Source of the DNA: Mucilaginibacter galii
GTDB taxonomy: Bacteria; Bacteroidota; Bacteroidia; Sphingobacteriales; Sphingobacteriaceae
DNA: 64,000 nt
Direction: 5' to 3'
NCBI RefSeq assembly: GCF_014635825.1
Contig: NZ_BMDO01000002.1
Span: 352,989-416,988 of the forward strand
A program made the position numbers and the translations under genes. The notes beneath the pieces are model-generated. The model was not told the DNA's origin, ran no database searches, and was given only the letters and a program-made list of their open reading frames with translations. Of this stretch, positions 7,903-17,555 are shown piece after piece (the stretch's first letter is position 1; every line of letters begins with the position of its first letter).

Positions 7903-8817
7903 TTAATGAGTTTTGCGTTTGCCTTCATTATAGCGGCCACGGTAGGCCATTAATAAGTGATCTAAATTTTCATGGTTAATAGCATAGTGGCCTATGTCTA
8001 TCCTTGTTGAACCACCTGCATAATTGTAACGCAATATCCAGCCCATATCGCGCCTGTTTCCGGGGGTTAAATGCTCGTTGAATATAACGTCCCAACTTTG
8101 CAGGCCATCTTTAATGGTTTCGATGCCTTTATTACTCAAAATCATTTGTGGCTTATGTTGAATAACATCTCTGATCATTGTAAATAGGAGATAGAGCATC
8201 CAAACCATTATACCTATGCCGGGTAAGGCCACCCACTTATCCATCCGTGGGTTGAAAGCGGCCTGCGTAATAAAAAAGCCAATTCCACCTATAACCAGGA
8301 AGAATATTATATTCAATAACCTAACGGCAGTAGAATAGTAAACTACGGTTTCGGCCGGTACCTCAACATCATCTTCAAAAACATCGGTTCTTTTAAATTT
8401 GCTTTGCAGCTTGGCCCACTGCTCGCGCTCGGTTTTTGTTTGAATAGTTATCCTATCTAAAAAGCTGCCATAGTTTGCATATAAGGCAGCACGCCTTGCA
8501 AAGTGTTTAAGCTCGTGTACGTTGTTAACATTGTTGAACGCCCATAATTTCCAGCGGGTAGTGCGCCTGCTCCAAAACCAAAACGGGAGTAAGTTAAAGG
8601 GGATGAATGTAACTATCCAGAACAAGCCAAACTTGGAAACAAAGCCAGCATCTTTCAGAGTAGCGTTACTCAAAATGGTAAAAAACATCCACCCTATAAA
8701 TACGAAAAGGATTAGCCCGAAGGTAAAAAGGATGCGCGGAAAAAGCAGTGTGCTTTTACCTTTACGCACAACTTCCATTACTGATAAATTGTTGCTGTTT
8801 TCCTGAATTAAGGGCAT
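7903..8817 (-). CDS. Four-helix membrane protein of unknown function
   Basis: A 304-residue protein that I do not recognise. Hydrophobic segments lie at about 26-50 (ILFTFGLILFVFIGW), 65-82, 155-178 (IIFFLVIGGIGFFI) and 190-212. Between the second and third is a soluble loop of about 75 residues rich in charged residues (TERE, KFKRTD, DDVEVP). The C-terminal about 80 residues are soluble and include WDVIFNEHLTPGNRRDMGW and a basic tail. This C-terminal part resembles PH-like or membrane-associated strands seen in other Bacteroidota inner-membrane proteins, but that is a guess. The gene lies 22 bases after the TonB-dependent receptor on the same strand, so the two may be co-transcribed. Confidence 0.8.
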   Translation of the reverse strand: MPLIQENSNNLSVMEVVRKGKSTLLFPRILFTFGLILFVFIGWMFFTILSNATLKDAGFVSKFGLFWIVTFIPFNLLPFWFWSRRTTRWKLWAFNNVNNVHELKHFARRAALYANYGSFLDRITIQTKTEREQWAKLQSKFKRTDVFEDDVEVPAETVVYYSTAVRLLNIIFFLVIGGIGFFITQAAFNPRMDKWVALPGIGIMVWMLYLLFTMIRDVIQHKPQMILSNKGIETIKDGLQSWDVIFNEHLTPGNRRDMGWILRYNYAGGSTRIDIGHYAINHENLDHLLMAYRGRYNEGKRKTH

Positions 8818-8839
8818 TTATAATTGCGTAATTAAATCT

Positions 8840-10924
8840 TTATATACCAACACTTAGTCCTGCATAATAGTTTCTTAACGGGGCCGGGTTATAATAACGG
8901 TTGCCAACGGCATTCAGGTCGTTACCTAAGCTGTATTTTTTGTTCAGCAGGTTATCGCCACCGGCAAAAATATTGAGTTTAAGCTTACGGCTCATATTAA
9001 TTTGCCAGCCTGCCTTGGCTTGCAGCAAGTGGTACGAAGCGGCGTAAACCGTATTGGCATCGTTAACCGGCAGGCGTGCGGTATAGTTATGCTGTACAAA
9101 TAGGTAAATAGCCTGTGGGAGCCTGAATTGCAGACTGCTCACGGCTACCTGCCTTGGTACGCCCGTTAGGCGATTGCCCGAGTAGTTGGCATTGTTCACT
9201 ATGTAATCGCGAAAACTGAAACGGCTCAGCGTAAAGGCTTCGTTAAACTGTATGCCGCGGATAAAGCCGCTGTTTTTAGGCGACATGATCCAACTGGTAA
9301 AGTTGACCTCTAACCCTAATTGTTTGGTGCCACCTGCATTGATAAAATAAGTGGTTTCGTTAGCGTTTTGCTGACTTACAATGCTGTTGTTTAAGCGGTA
9401 ATAAAATACTGAGGCATCCAGTACCATACTCTCATCACGGTTACGCAGGCGGAAACCGGTTTCGTAGTTCCAGCCGTTTTCGGGTTGCAGGCCGGTATTG
9501 ATAATGTTATTGGTCGGCCTCACCTCGGCAATGGTTGGCGTAGAGTACCCCCGGCTTACCGAGGCGCGCCAGATAAAATCATTAAAGATCTGATAAGAAA
9601 GTGCTACCCTCGGCATCAGCTGAGGTGTAAAGCTTTTTGTAGCTAAGGCCAATTGATTCAATGGAAAAACGTTCCTGAACTTATACTGGTAATAGTTAAG
9701 GCTCAAGGCAGCTTCTATATTTAAGCGCCGGTACAGGGTGGCCGCATAACGGGTAAAAAAGAAATGCTGGTTGGTATTCACCACATCTAAAGCTTGCGGG
9801 TTGCCTTTCGTGCCTTGCAGGTTATCGTAATTGTTAATGTCGGCATTGGTTTGCTGCCACTCGGCACCTAAGTTTAATTTCCAATCAAGTGTATTGGATG
9901 GCAGGCTGTTCAATTCAAAATAAGTGCGCCCCCCGTAGGTGTTTTCGTTACGCTGCTCATAATTGGTAATGAAGGGGTTGCCGAAATCAACATGGCTACC
10001 AAATATAGTAGCCACGTTACGGATACGGTTGCTGAAGTGATACTCGTTTACCAAACCACCATACAGCACCTTGGTATTGATGCCTATATTTTGCTGGATG
10101 GCCCCGGGCAGGGTAGCCGTGGCCGGGCGCGATGCCCGCGGGTTAGCAGCTAACTGCGCAAGCGTTAAACCACCAGGAGTTTGGTATTGCAGATCGGAAT
10201 AAAAGCCCATGGCTTTTAACTGGTTGCCATTGCCATAACGGTACCTGTCTGCCAGTTGAATATATTGCCGCTGCATATAACTATGGTCGCGGTAGCCATC
10301 GTAGCTTTGGTAGCCTTGGTTAATATTTAATTCGTTGCTGCTCCATTGCTGATGCACTGCTGCATTCTCATGTAGCAAACCGTATGAGCCACCGGTAAAA
10401 CTGAGGGATGCAGTGCTGCTATCTGCAAGCCTGCTTACCGGATTAATTAAGACCACTCCACCCGAGTTAGCGCCAAACAAGCTGCCATCGGGGCCTTTAA
10501 GCACCTCTATGCTATTCAAACTTCTAATATCAAGCGCGTTCAAATAGGTATTTCCCCCGGCATCGGTCAGTGGCATTTCGTCATAATATACCTTCACATA
10601 GCGCACTCCAAACGGCGACCGCAGTAAACTCCCCCTGATAGATAAGCGGTAACTCCCCGGCGTGCGTTCCTCCATCCGTATACCGGGAATGGTATTCATG
10701 GCACTCACCAGCGAATTATTTGGCTGCAAGCTTAATTGTTTGGCTGATAGAACACCCACTGATGCTGGAACGTGAAAAACCTGTTGTTCGCTTAAGTAAC
10801 CACGCACTGTAACCGGCTGCAATTTGCGGGTGGTGTCTCTTTTAATAGTATCGCGCTGTTGCGCCTGAGCTAACAAGCAGGATAGGATAAGTACAGAAAA
10901 AATGAAGGTAGATGTTTTGAGCAT
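8840..10924 (-). CDS. TonB-dependent outer-membrane receptor
   Basis: A 694-residue outer-membrane receptor that takes up a ligand with energy from TonB-ExbB-ExbD. I start at MLKTSTFIF, which gives a signal peptide cut after AQAQ; an upstream ATG would add 12 atypical residues. There is no N-terminal carboxypeptidase-like domain. After a short RDTTRKLQPVTVRGY TonB-box-like stretch the plug runs to about residue 160, with IPGIRMEERTPGSYRLSIRGS and GPDGSLFGANSGGVVLI. The rest is a 22-strand-type barrel with ETGFRLRN and LFVQHNYT strands. The architecture is closer to FecA-like siderophore receptors than to SusC. There is no SusD partner nearby. The ligand is unknown. Confidence 0.93.
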   Translation of the reverse strand: MLKTSTFIFSVLILSCLLAQAQQRDTIKRDTTRKLQPVTVRGYLSEQQVFHVPASVGVLSAKQLSLQPNNSLVSAMNTIPGIRMEERTPGSYRLSIRGSLLRSPFGVRYVKVYYDEMPLTDAGGNTYLNALDIRSLNSIEVLKGPDGSLFGANSGGVVLINPVSRLADSSTASLSFTGGSYGLLHENAAVHQQWSSNELNINQGYQSYDGYRDHSYMQRQYIQLADRYRYGNGNQLKAMGFYSDLQYQTPGGLTLAQLAANPRASRPATATLPGAIQQNIGINTKVLYGGLVNEYHFSNRIRNVATIFGSHVDFGNPFITNYEQRNENTYGGRTYFELNSLPSNTLDWKLNLGAEWQQTNADINNYDNLQGTKGNPQALDVVNTNQHFFFTRYAATLYRRLNIEAALSLNYYQYKFRNVFPLNQLALATKSFTPQLMPRVALSYQIFNDFIWRASVSRGYSTPTIAEVRPTNNIINTGLQPENGWNYETGFRLRNRDESMVLDASVFYYRLNNSIVSQQNANETTYFINAGGTKQLGLEVNFTSWIMSPKNSGFIRGIQFNEAFTLSRFSFRDYIVNNANYSGNRLTGVPRQVAVSSLQFRLPQAIYLFVQHNYTARLPVNDANTVYAASYHLLQAKAGWQINMSRKLKLNIFAGGDNLLNKKYSLGNDLNAVGNRYYNPAPLRNYYAGLSVGI

Positions 10925-10944
10925 GCAGTGCGAAAATACAAAAG

Positions 10945-11036
10945 TAGAAGCCCCTCCCAAACCCTCCCCGGGCGGGAGGGCTTAAGAAGAGCATATGTTT
11001 TAAAGTCTCCCCTCCCGGGGGAGATTTAGTGGGGGT
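10945..11036. repeat. CCTCCC-type intergenic repeat
   Basis: Two units, CCCCTCCCAAACCCTCCCC at about 10952 and TCCCCTCCCGGGGGAGA at about 11010, with partly self-complementary arms (CTCCCGGGGGAG). The same unit recurs at about 6234, 12462, 27161 and 27250. Confidence 0.5.
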
Positions 11037-12359
11037 TTACTTCTCCGCACTTACACGCCAGATCTTATTGCCGGAATCATCGGCTACCAACAGCGCACCA
11101 TCTTTAGCTACGGCTACACCCACAACCCGGCCATAAACTTCATTTTTGGCCGGGTTGGCAATAAATCCGGTTAGGAAATCTTCGGGCTTGCCGGGTTTGG
11201 TGCCGTTAAAAGGAATAGCTATTACTTTATAACCTACCAGTTTAGAACTGTTCCATGAACCATGCTGGCCAATAAAAGCAGCGTTCTTATACTTGGCGCC
11301 AAAAGCGTCGCCACCGTAAAAAGCTAATCCTAACGATGCCGTGTGAGGACCTAAAGCCACATCAGGCACCAGGGTTTGCTTAACCAGGTCGGGGCGTTCG
11401 CCTTTGCGACGTGGATCTTCGTGGTTGCCAAAGTAGGCGTAAGGCCAGCCATAAAAGCCGCCTTCTTTAACGCTGGTCAGGTAATCGGGCACCAGCATAT
11501 CGCCCAGTTCATCGCGTTCGTTAACGGCTGTCCAGATGGTATTGGTGCCGGGGAAGAAGGCTATGCCAACCGGATTCCGTAATCCGCTGGCATAGATTTT
11601 TTCATTTGAGCCATCCAAATTGATCACTAAAATGTTGGCACGCCGAGCCTCGTTGGCAATACCGTGTTCGGCTACATTACTGCCCGATCCTACGGTGATG
11701 TATAACTTAGTACTGTCTTTACTCACCAATAGGTTACGTGTCCAGTGATTATTATAACCACCGGCAGGCAGTTTCAGCACACGTTCGCCAGCAGCGGTAA
11801 TGCGGGTATCGCCAGTGGAGTAAGGGAAACGCCATAAGCCGTCGGTATTACCTACATAAAAGTATTTACCTACAATAGCCATCCCGAAGGGGCGATTTAA
11901 GCCTGAAAGGAATAAGCCTTTATTGTCTACCACGCCATCGCCGTTACTATCTCTGAAAATAACAATGCTGTTAGGGCTTTCGCCCATGTTTTGCGACTCG
12001 GTTTTACCGGCTAATTTAGATTTGACTTTTTCCAGTCCTTTAGCCTCGGTGGTAGCCTGTGCGGCAAAAACATCGCCGTTGGGGGCTACATAAATGTTAC
12101 GTGGGTTGTTTAGTCCTTCGGCATATAAACTAACTTTAAAGCCTGCCGTTGCGGTAGGGGTTTTACCCTTGGGCCAGCCAATAACTTTACAGAATACTGC
12201 CGAAGACTTGGTTTCGAACGGTGCGGGTAGATCTACCTGCTGACCAACGTTATCGGCAATCGTATCGGCTTTAGAAGGGTCGGGTTTCTGTTTTTGCTGG
12301 CAGCTTGTTAAAGCTAGCGAACCTGCTATAATAACGGAAAAGTAATGGAGAAACTTCAT
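11037..12359 (-). CDS. PQQ-dependent sugar (sorbosone/glucose) dehydrogenase-like lipoprotein
   Basis: A 440-residue exported beta-propeller of the glucose/sorbosone dehydrogenase family, which oxidises aldose sugars with PQQ. The N-terminus has a lipobox (LALTSC), so it is probably anchored to a membrane. Family stretches seen include GDVFAAQA, SGLNRPFGMAIVGKYFYVGNTDG, the repeated GLRNPVGIAF, YGWPYAYFGNHEDPRR and FIGQHGSWN. The last resembles the conserved HGSWN of sorbosone dehydrogenases. No PQQ biosynthesis genes are in the window, so cofactor supply is unseen. It may instead act as a soluble-substrate lactonase-type propeller. It is monocistronic and flanked by CCTCCC repeats on both sides. 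Confidence 0.88.
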   Translation of the reverse strand: MKFLHYFSVIIAGSLALTSCQQKQKPDPSKADTIADNVGQQVDLPAPFETKSSAVFCKVIGWPKGKTPTATAGFKVSLYAEGLNNPRNIYVAPNGDVFAAQATTEAKGLEKVKSKLAGKTESQNMGESPNSIVIFRDSNGDGVVDNKGLFLSGLNRPFGMAIVGKYFYVGNTDGLWRFPYSTGDTRITAAGERVLKLPAGGYNNHWTRNLLVSKDSTKLYITVGSGSNVAEHGIANEARRANILVINLDGSNEKIYASGLRNPVGIAFFPGTNTIWTAVNERDELGDMLVPDYLTSVKEGGFYGWPYAYFGNHEDPRRKGERPDLVKQTLVPDVALGPHTASLGLAFYGGDAFGAKYKNAAFIGQHGSWNSSKLVGYKVIAIPFNGTKPGKPEDFLTGFIANPAKNEVYGRVVGVAVAKDGALLVADDSGNKIWRVSAEK

Positions 12360-12454
12360 AGTAAATGATTAATAATTCTATGAAAATTAACCTTTTAGAT
12401 AATTTATTGTTTTGAAGGAGAGTTTAAATCGTCTAAAACTTTAGTAATAATCTT

Positions 12455-12490
12455 AAAGTCCTCCCTCCCAGGGAGGATTAGGAGGGGCTC
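12455..12490. repeat. CCTCCC-type intergenic repeat
   Basis: A single unit, CCTCCCTCCCAGGGAGGATT followed by AGGAGGGG, whose inner part CCTCCCAGGGAGG is self-complementary. It is related to the units at 10945 and 27161. Confidence 0.5.
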
Positions 12491-12491
12491 T

Positions 12492-13013
12492 TTAAAATTT
12501 AACAAACTTTTCTACCTGCTCATCCACAAACTTCATGGTTTTAACTTCAAACAGGTTGTCTTCCGCATTCATCTCTTTACGTATCAACGGAATGTGGATG
12601 CGAAGCGGCAATACATGCATATGCAGGTAGCTGCAAACGCCGGCAAAATGGTCAATACCACGAATGTTTCCATAGGTGCCCGATGATAGGCCTACCAGCG
12701 CTGCCTTTTTATCGTAAAAACTATCAGGAAAAGTACAAGCATCTACAAATGCTTTAAGTACACCCGGAAAACTGCCGTTGTATTCGGGTATAATAAACAG
12801 GAATTTTTTTGTGGCGTTTATTAGTTGCTGGATAGGTTCAAACCCGGAGCTGCGGCTGCCAAACATATCGGTTTGAATAAAGTTGGGAGGTAAATCCATA
12901 AGCGAGAGTACCTTGGCCTCTAAACCTTTATTTAACAGTAGCTTTTGATAATATTTAGCTAATTTTAGAGTTGAACTACCGGGACGGTTAGTAGAGGCTA
13001 CGATGGTGATCAT
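12492..13013 (-). CDS. NADPH-dependent FMN reductase family protein
   Basis: A 173-residue flavodoxin-like oxidoreductase. The N-terminal strand and phosphate loop STNRPGSSTLKLA bind FMN phosphate. The PEYNGSFPGVLKAFVD block around residues 75-90 and the LSSGTYGN stretch are the usual flavin-ring contacts of the NADPH-dependent FMN reductase/azoreductase superfamily. It probably reduces quinones, azo compounds or chromate-type acceptors in the cytoplasm, but the physiological substrate is unknown. It is divergent from parA. Confidence 0.9.
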   Translation of the reverse strand: MITIVASTNRPGSSTLKLAKYYQKLLLNKGLEAKVLSLMDLPPNFIQTDMFGSRSSGFEPIQQLINATKKFLFIIPEYNGSFPGVLKAFVDACTFPDSFYDKKAALVGLSSGTYGNIRGIDHFAGVCSYLHMHVLPLRIHIPLIRKEMNAEDNLFEVKTMKFVDEQVEKFVKF

Positions 13014-13173
13014 TTAAAAAAGTGTTTATAAGTTACACGAACATGCCGGGCTGCCTAATTGTTTAAATTCGTATCTTTATCCCCTGGTTGGCACGGAGCG
13101 AAAGTAGAAAAATTTACCTTCACTTCGGGTTAACGTGTAAGGTGTGGGCGTAGTAAAATTTGAGGTATCAAAA

Positions 13174-13977
13174 ATGAGTAAAATAATTGCTTTGGCTAAT
13201 CAAAAAGGTGGGGTAGGTAAAACTACATCATCTATAAATCTGGCTGCAAGTTTAGCTGTATTAGAATATAAAACACTGTTGGTTGATGCAGATCCGCAGG
13301 CCAACTCCACCTCAGGTATAGGCTTCGATCCGCGTACCATAAAGAACAGCATTTACGAGTGCATCATTAACCAGATTGACCCGGCCGAGGCTATCCAGAA
13401 AACGGAAACCCCTAATCTGGATCTTTTGCCTGCGCATATTGACCTGGTAGGTGCCGAAATTGAGATGATCAATTTAACCGACCGCGAGTACAAAATGAAA
13501 GCCATTTTGGATAAAATTCGTGATCAGTACGATTTCATCATCATCGATTGTTCGCCATCCCTGGGTTTAATCACCATCAATGCTCTAACTGCGGCCGATT
13601 CCGTGATCATCCCCGTACAATGCGAGTACTTTGCATTGGAGGGTTTGGGTAAATTGTTGAACACCATTAAAATTGTTCAAAACCGTTTGAATCCGCAACT
13701 GGATATTGAAGGCATTTTGTTAACCATGTACGATGTACGCCTGCGCCTGTCTAACCAGGTGGTTGAAGAAGTGCGCACGCATTTTGAAGACCTGGTTTTC
13801 GACACTATTATACAGCGTAATACTCGTTTAAGTGAGGCGCCAAGCTTTGGCGTATCGGTTATTATGCACGATGCTACCTGCAAGGGTGCGGTTAATTATT
13901 TGAACCTGGCAAGAGAGATCATCCGTAAAAACGGATTAACGCAAACATCGGGTAAGGCAACACCTGCAGCAGTTTAA
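13174..13977 (+). CDS. parA: ParA/Soj chromosome-partitioning ATPase
   Basis: A 267-residue deviant-Walker ATPase. I start at the ATG at 13174 (MSKIIALANQ), since the usual ParA begins right at this strand; a GTG 30 bases upstream would add an atypical tail. The deviant Walker A loop KGGVGKTT follows at once, then VDADPQANST (A'), IIDCSPSLG (Walker B) and VIIPVQCEYFALEGL. It binds DNA nonspecifically as an ATP dimer and drives segregation of ParB-parS complexes. It lies 7 bases before parB and heads an operon running through lepB. Confidence 0.96.
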   Translation: MSKIIALANQKGGVGKTTSSINLAASLAVLEYKTLLVDADPQANSTSGIGFDPRTIKNSIYECIINQIDPAEAIQKTETPNLDLLPAHIDLVGAEIEMINLTDREYKMKAILDKIRDQYDFIIIDCSPSLGLITINALTAADSVIIPVQCEYFALEGLGKLLNTIKIVQNRLNPQLDIEGILLTMYDVRLRLSNQVVEEVRTHFEDLVFDTIIQRNTRLSEAPSFGVSVIMHDATCKGAVNYLNLAREIIRKNGLTQTSGKATPAAV

Positions 13978-13984
13978 TTATTCA

Positions 13985-14920
13985 ATGAGCGTAGAAAAAA
14001 AGAAAGCATTAGGTAAAGGGCTAAGCGCCCTGCTGAATGATTCGCCGAGCGTTAATACGCAAAAGAATTATAATTCGGTGGAAACTGATGGGCGTGCCAA
14101 TAATAATAGTAACGGTAATAACGGCGGCGGCATGGGCTCGGTTAACGAAATCCGTATTGCCGAAATAGAGATCAACCCTTTTCAGCCCCGAACCGATTTT
14201 GACGAGCAAGCGCTCATTGAACTGGCCGAGTCTATTAAATTGCAGGGCTTAATACAACCCATTACCGTTAGGCGCGTTAACTCGCATTCGTACCAGCTAA
14301 TATCGGGCGAACGCCGTTTGCGTGCCTGTAAAAGGGCAGGGTTGAATACTATACCCGCTTATATACGTACCGCTAACGACCAGCAAATGCTGGAAATGGC
14401 CCTGATAGAAAACATTCAGCGCGAAAACCTGAACGCTATGGAAGTAGCCCTGAGCTTTCAGCGCATGCTGGATGAATGCGGCCTGAAACAGGAGCAGTTA
14501 GGTGAACGCGTAAGCAAGAACCGCAGCACAGTAAATAACTACCTGCGTTTGCTTAAACTTCCGCCAAGCATTCAGGCTTCCATCCGCGATGGTGACATTA
14601 GCATGGGGCATGCGCGTGCGCTCATCACTATCGAAGATCCTATTAAACAAGTACACCTGCACCAATTAATTTTGCAGCAAAACCTATCGGTACGTAAGGT
14701 AGAAGAAATGGTGCGCAACCTGCAGAACGGAACGCCTAAAAAGGAGGAACGTAAGCCCGAACCTGTTCCTTTCCAAATACAGAAGATCCAAGATGACCTG
14801 GCTTCAAAATTCAGTACCAGGGTAAAGTTAAAGGTAAGTAACAAGGGTGCGGGCAGTATTGAAATCCCGTTCTTATCGCAAGACGATTTGAATCGTATTT
14901 TGCAAATGCTCGATTGGTAA
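13985..14920 (+). CDS. parB: ParB/Spo0J chromosome-partitioning protein
   Basis: A 311-residue CTP-dependent DNA clamp. The first residues include LGKGLSALL, the ParA-interacting/activating segment. The ParB/Srx domain starts at EIRIAEIEINPFQPR and contains the CTP-binding box GERRLRA at about residue 108. The HTH that reads parS includes EQLGERVSKNRSTVNNYLRLL. The C-terminal dimerisation domain follows a basic linker. It partners ParA directly upstream. I found no canonical parS palindrome (TGTTNCACGTGAAACA type) in the window by eye, so the sites probably lie elsewhere near the origin. The next gene begins one base after its stop. Confidence 0.96.
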   Translation: MSVEKKKALGKGLSALLNDSPSVNTQKNYNSVETDGRANNNSNGNNGGGMGSVNEIRIAEIEINPFQPRTDFDEQALIELAESIKLQGLIQPITVRRVNSHSYQLISGERRLRACKRAGLNTIPAYIRTANDQQMLEMALIENIQRENLNAMEVALSFQRMLDECGLKQEQLGERVSKNRSTVNNYLRLLKLPPSIQASIRDGDISMGHARALITIEDPIKQVHLHQLILQQNLSVRKVEEMVRNLQNGTPKKEERKPEPVPFQIQKIQDDLASKFSTRVKLKVSNKGAGSIEIPFLSQDDLNRILQMLDW

Positions 14921-14921
14921 A

Positions 14922-15608
14922 ATGAACAGACATTTCATCATATTATGTTTACTCATCTTTTTTGCAGGTACGGCTTGTGCCCAAAAAATCGACACTGCAA
15001 AAACCACACGTAAAGATAGCCTTAACCGGGTAAAGGATTCTATAACCTCGAAACCGGTTATCCCTAAGGTGCTTAGTAAAAAAAATACTAAAAAATATAA
15101 TCCCGATAGTACGCACAGTCCGGGGCTGGCCTTTAAGCGTTCGGCCATAATACCAGGCTGGGGGCAGTTATATAACCACCGCTGGTGGAAAGTGCCAATT
15201 GTATATACCGGGCTGGGTTTATTAGGGTCGGCTATTATATACAATCAAAAATATTATAAGCAATACTTGAGGATTTACAACCTTAAAAGGAATGCACAAC
15301 AACCCGACGACGGCGACTCGGCGGAAATAAAAAAACTGTATTCAGACCTGGCCGGCGTAAGTACCACGGCTATTGAAGGTGCTGTAAACGGTTACCAGCG
15401 TAACATGCAGCTAAGCATATTGGGTGTGATAGGCGCATGGGGCATACAAATGATTGATGCTTATATTGATGCTAAGTTTATACACTCTTATACCATGGAT
15501 AGGGACCTGAGTTTTAAGGTGAGTCCGGGTATAAATGCATCGCCTCTTTATGCAGGCGGTACCATGGCGGTTATGCCGGTTATAAAACTTACCTTTACGC
15601 TTAAGTAA
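14922..15608 (+). CDS. DUF5683 domain-containing exported/membrane protein
   Basis: A 228-residue protein with a signal peptide (MNRHFIILCLLIFFAGTACAQ), then a basic low-complexity stretch (about 22-62). A DUF5683-like domain follows with PGWGQLYNHRWWKVPIVY and two further hydrophobic helices (about 90-110 and 160-180). The family is widespread in Bacteroidota, nearly always between parB and dapB/lepB, but its function is unknown to me. The position, one base after parB and 42 bases before dapB, suggests an envelope role tied to growth or division; that is inference from context. Confidence 0.88.
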   Translation: MNRHFIILCLLIFFAGTACAQKIDTAKTTRKDSLNRVKDSITSKPVIPKVLSKKNTKKYNPDSTHSPGLAFKRSAIIPGWGQLYNHRWWKVPIVYTGLGLLGSAIIYNQKYYKQYLRIYNLKRNAQQPDDGDSAEIKKLYSDLAGVSTTAIEGAVNGYQRNMQLSILGVIGAWGIQMIDAYIDAKFIHSYTMDRDLSFKVSPGINASPLYAGGTMAVMPVIKLTFTLK

Positions 15609-15650
15609 ACCAAAAATCAACCTTTAACCATCGTATAAGAGCTTAAAATA

Positions 15651-16403
15651 ATGAAAATAGCATTGTTTGGTTACGGCAAAATGGGCAAGATCATTGAAAA
15701 GATCGCGCTTGACCGCCGGCACGAAATTGTATTAAAGATAGACCGCGATAACCAGCACGAGGCCACGCCCGAAAACCTGCAAAAGGCCGATGTGGTGATT
15801 GAGTTTAGCACACCAGCTTCGGTAATAAGCAACATAATTACCTGTATGGAAGCCGGTGTACCTATGGTTGTAGGTACCACAGGCTGGTACGAGCACTTAG
15901 AAGAAGTAAAGCAGCAATGCCTCGACAGCAACAGTACGGTGATGTACGGCTCTAACTACAGCGTTGGCGTAAATATCTTCTTCCACATTAACCGTTTGCT
16001 GGCTAAGGTGATGAACAATTACCCGTATTACGAAGTACAGGTAGAAGAAATACACCATACCCAAAAGCTCGATTCGCCAAGCGGTACGGCTATTACCATT
16101 GCCGAAGGGATACTGGAAGGCATTGAAGCCAAGAAGGAATGGAAAAATATCCTGATCAGCGATACCGGCGAAGCGGCCGATGATAACCTGAAATCAAATG
16201 AACTGCTGATAGAATCGCACCGGATAGAGAATGTACCGGGCACCCATACTGTGGTGTACGACTCGGAAGTGGATACCATTGAATTTAAACACACCGCTCA
16301 CAACCGCAACGGCTTTGCCTTAGGCGCCGTGTTGGCTGCCGAATGGCTAAAAGATAGAAAAGGATTTTACCAGGTAACAGATATGTTTACCTTTAACGCC
16401 TGA
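15651..16403 (+). CDS. dapB: 4-hydroxy-tetrahydrodipicolinate reductase
   Basis: A 250-residue NAD(P)H-dependent enzyme of the lysine/meso-diaminopimelate pathway, which feeds peptidoglycan synthesis. The nucleotide loop is GYGKMGKI near the N-terminus. VGTTGWYEHL and NYSVGVNIF follow, and the active-site block EIHHTQKLDSPSGTA lies in the middle with the catalytic His-His and Lys. The short N-terminal Rossmann part (no long GAxGRMG loop) is as in other Bacteroidota DapB. It is an operon member between DUF5683 and lepB. Confidence 0.96.
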   Translation: MKIALFGYGKMGKIIEKIALDRRHEIVLKIDRDNQHEATPENLQKADVVIEFSTPASVISNIITCMEAGVPMVVGTTGWYEHLEEVKQQCLDSNSTVMYGSNYSVGVNIFFHINRLLAKVMNNYPYYEVQVEEIHHTQKLDSPSGTAITIAEGILEGIEAKKEWKNILISDTGEAADDNLKSNELLIESHRIENVPGTHTVVYDSEVDTIEFKHTAHNRNGFALGAVLAAEWLKDRKGFYQVTDMFTFNA

Positions 16404-16433
16404 TTAATTTAGGCTTACTCTTATAAAGAAATT

Positions 16434-17540
16434 ATGAATTGGAAATTCTGGGACAAAAAAGATAAAAACGAGCCCAAAAAGAAGAAGAGCGCTGCCCGTG
16501 AGTGGACCGACGCCATCATATTTGCTGTTATTGCCGCTACGCTCATCCGTACTTTTTTTATTGAGGCATACACCATTCCCACCGAATCAATGGAACGGTC
16601 GTTATTAGTGGGCGACTTTTTGTTTGTGAGTAAGGTAAACTACGGTGCGCGTACACCCATGACGCCCATTGCTTTTCCGTTTGCACATCATACCATGCCT
16701 ATTACCGGCACAAAAGCTTATTGGGACGGTGTAAAACTGCCTTACTATCGCCTGCCTGGTTTCAGCGCTATTAAAAAAGGCGATGTGGTGGTGTTTAATT
16801 ATCCTATGGAAGCCGATGAGCCTTTTAACCGCCCGGTAGACAAACGCGAGAACTATATTAAACGTTGCCAGGGTACGCCCGGCGATACTTTGTCTATAGC
16901 CGATGCCCAGGTATTTGTAAACGGTAAGGCTAACCAAGCCCCGCCTGAAGCACAGATCAACTACGAGGTAACTACCGATGGTTCAATGGTGAATTCCAAA
17001 ACATGGGAAGAACTGCACGTAACCCTGCCCGATCAAAGCCCATACTATACCATGACCGCCGCCTCGGCCGCAGCCTTGAAGAAATTTAGCAATATTACCC
17101 AGGTAAAAGCGCATATAACTCCTAAAGATTCTATTGGCGATGGTGGTGCGGTATTCCCGTACGATCCTCATTATGCCAAATGGAACCAGGATAACTATGG
17201 CCCTATTATCATTCCTAAAAAAGGATGGACGGTTAAGTTAGATAGCTTATCGTTGCCTTTTTACAAACGTGCCATTACCGTTTACGAAGGCAATAAATTG
17301 GAGTTGAAAGGTAAAGACGTTTACATTAACGGTACCAAGGCCGATAGCTATACCTTTAAAATGAATTACTATTGGATGATGGGTGATAACCGTCATAACT
17401 CTTACGATTCGCGCTTTTGGGGTTTTGTACCCGAAGACCACATCGTGGGTAAAGCCATTTTTGTATGGATGAGTTGGGACGACAATGCCTCCTTCCTGCA
17501 CAAGATCAGGTGGAGCCGCTTGTTTATGGGCATCCACTAA
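16434..17540 (+). CDS. lepB: Signal peptidase I
   Basis: A 368-residue membrane serine protease that removes signal peptides on the outer face of the inner membrane. One N-terminal membrane helix (about 27-42) leads to the box TIPTESMERSL with the catalytic Ser at about residue 50. The general-base Lys lies in ENYIKRCQGTPGD at about 141. The box E region YWMMGDNRHNSYDSRFWG is near the C-terminus. An insertion of about 100 residues between boxes D and E is typical of Bacteroidota enzymes. It is the last gene before a strong terminator. Confidence 0.96.
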   Translation: MNWKFWDKKDKNEPKKKKSAAREWTDAIIFAVIAATLIRTFFIEAYTIPTESMERSLLVGDFLFVSKVNYGARTPMTPIAFPFAHHTMPITGTKAYWDGVKLPYYRLPGFSAIKKGDVVVFNYPMEADEPFNRPVDKRENYIKRCQGTPGDTLSIADAQVFVNGKANQAPPEAQINYEVTTDGSMVNSKTWEELHVTLPDQSPYYTMTAASAAALKKFSNITQVKAHITPKDSIGDGGAVFPYDPHYAKWNQDNYGPIIIPKKGWTVKLDSLSLPFYKRAITVYEGNKLELKGKDVYINGTKADSYTFKMNYYWMMGDNRHNSYDSRFWGFVPEDHIVGKAIFVWMSWDDNASFLHKIRWSRLFMGIH

Positions 17541-17555
17541 GAAGAATTGAACTTT

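Noticed and set aside
13144..13173. GTG start upstream of parA
   Set aside because: ParA normally begins at the first strand (MSKIIALANQ); the extension is not family-like.
13014..14920. parS site near parAB
   Set aside because: I searched by eye for the TGTTTCACGTGAAACA-type palindrome and found none.
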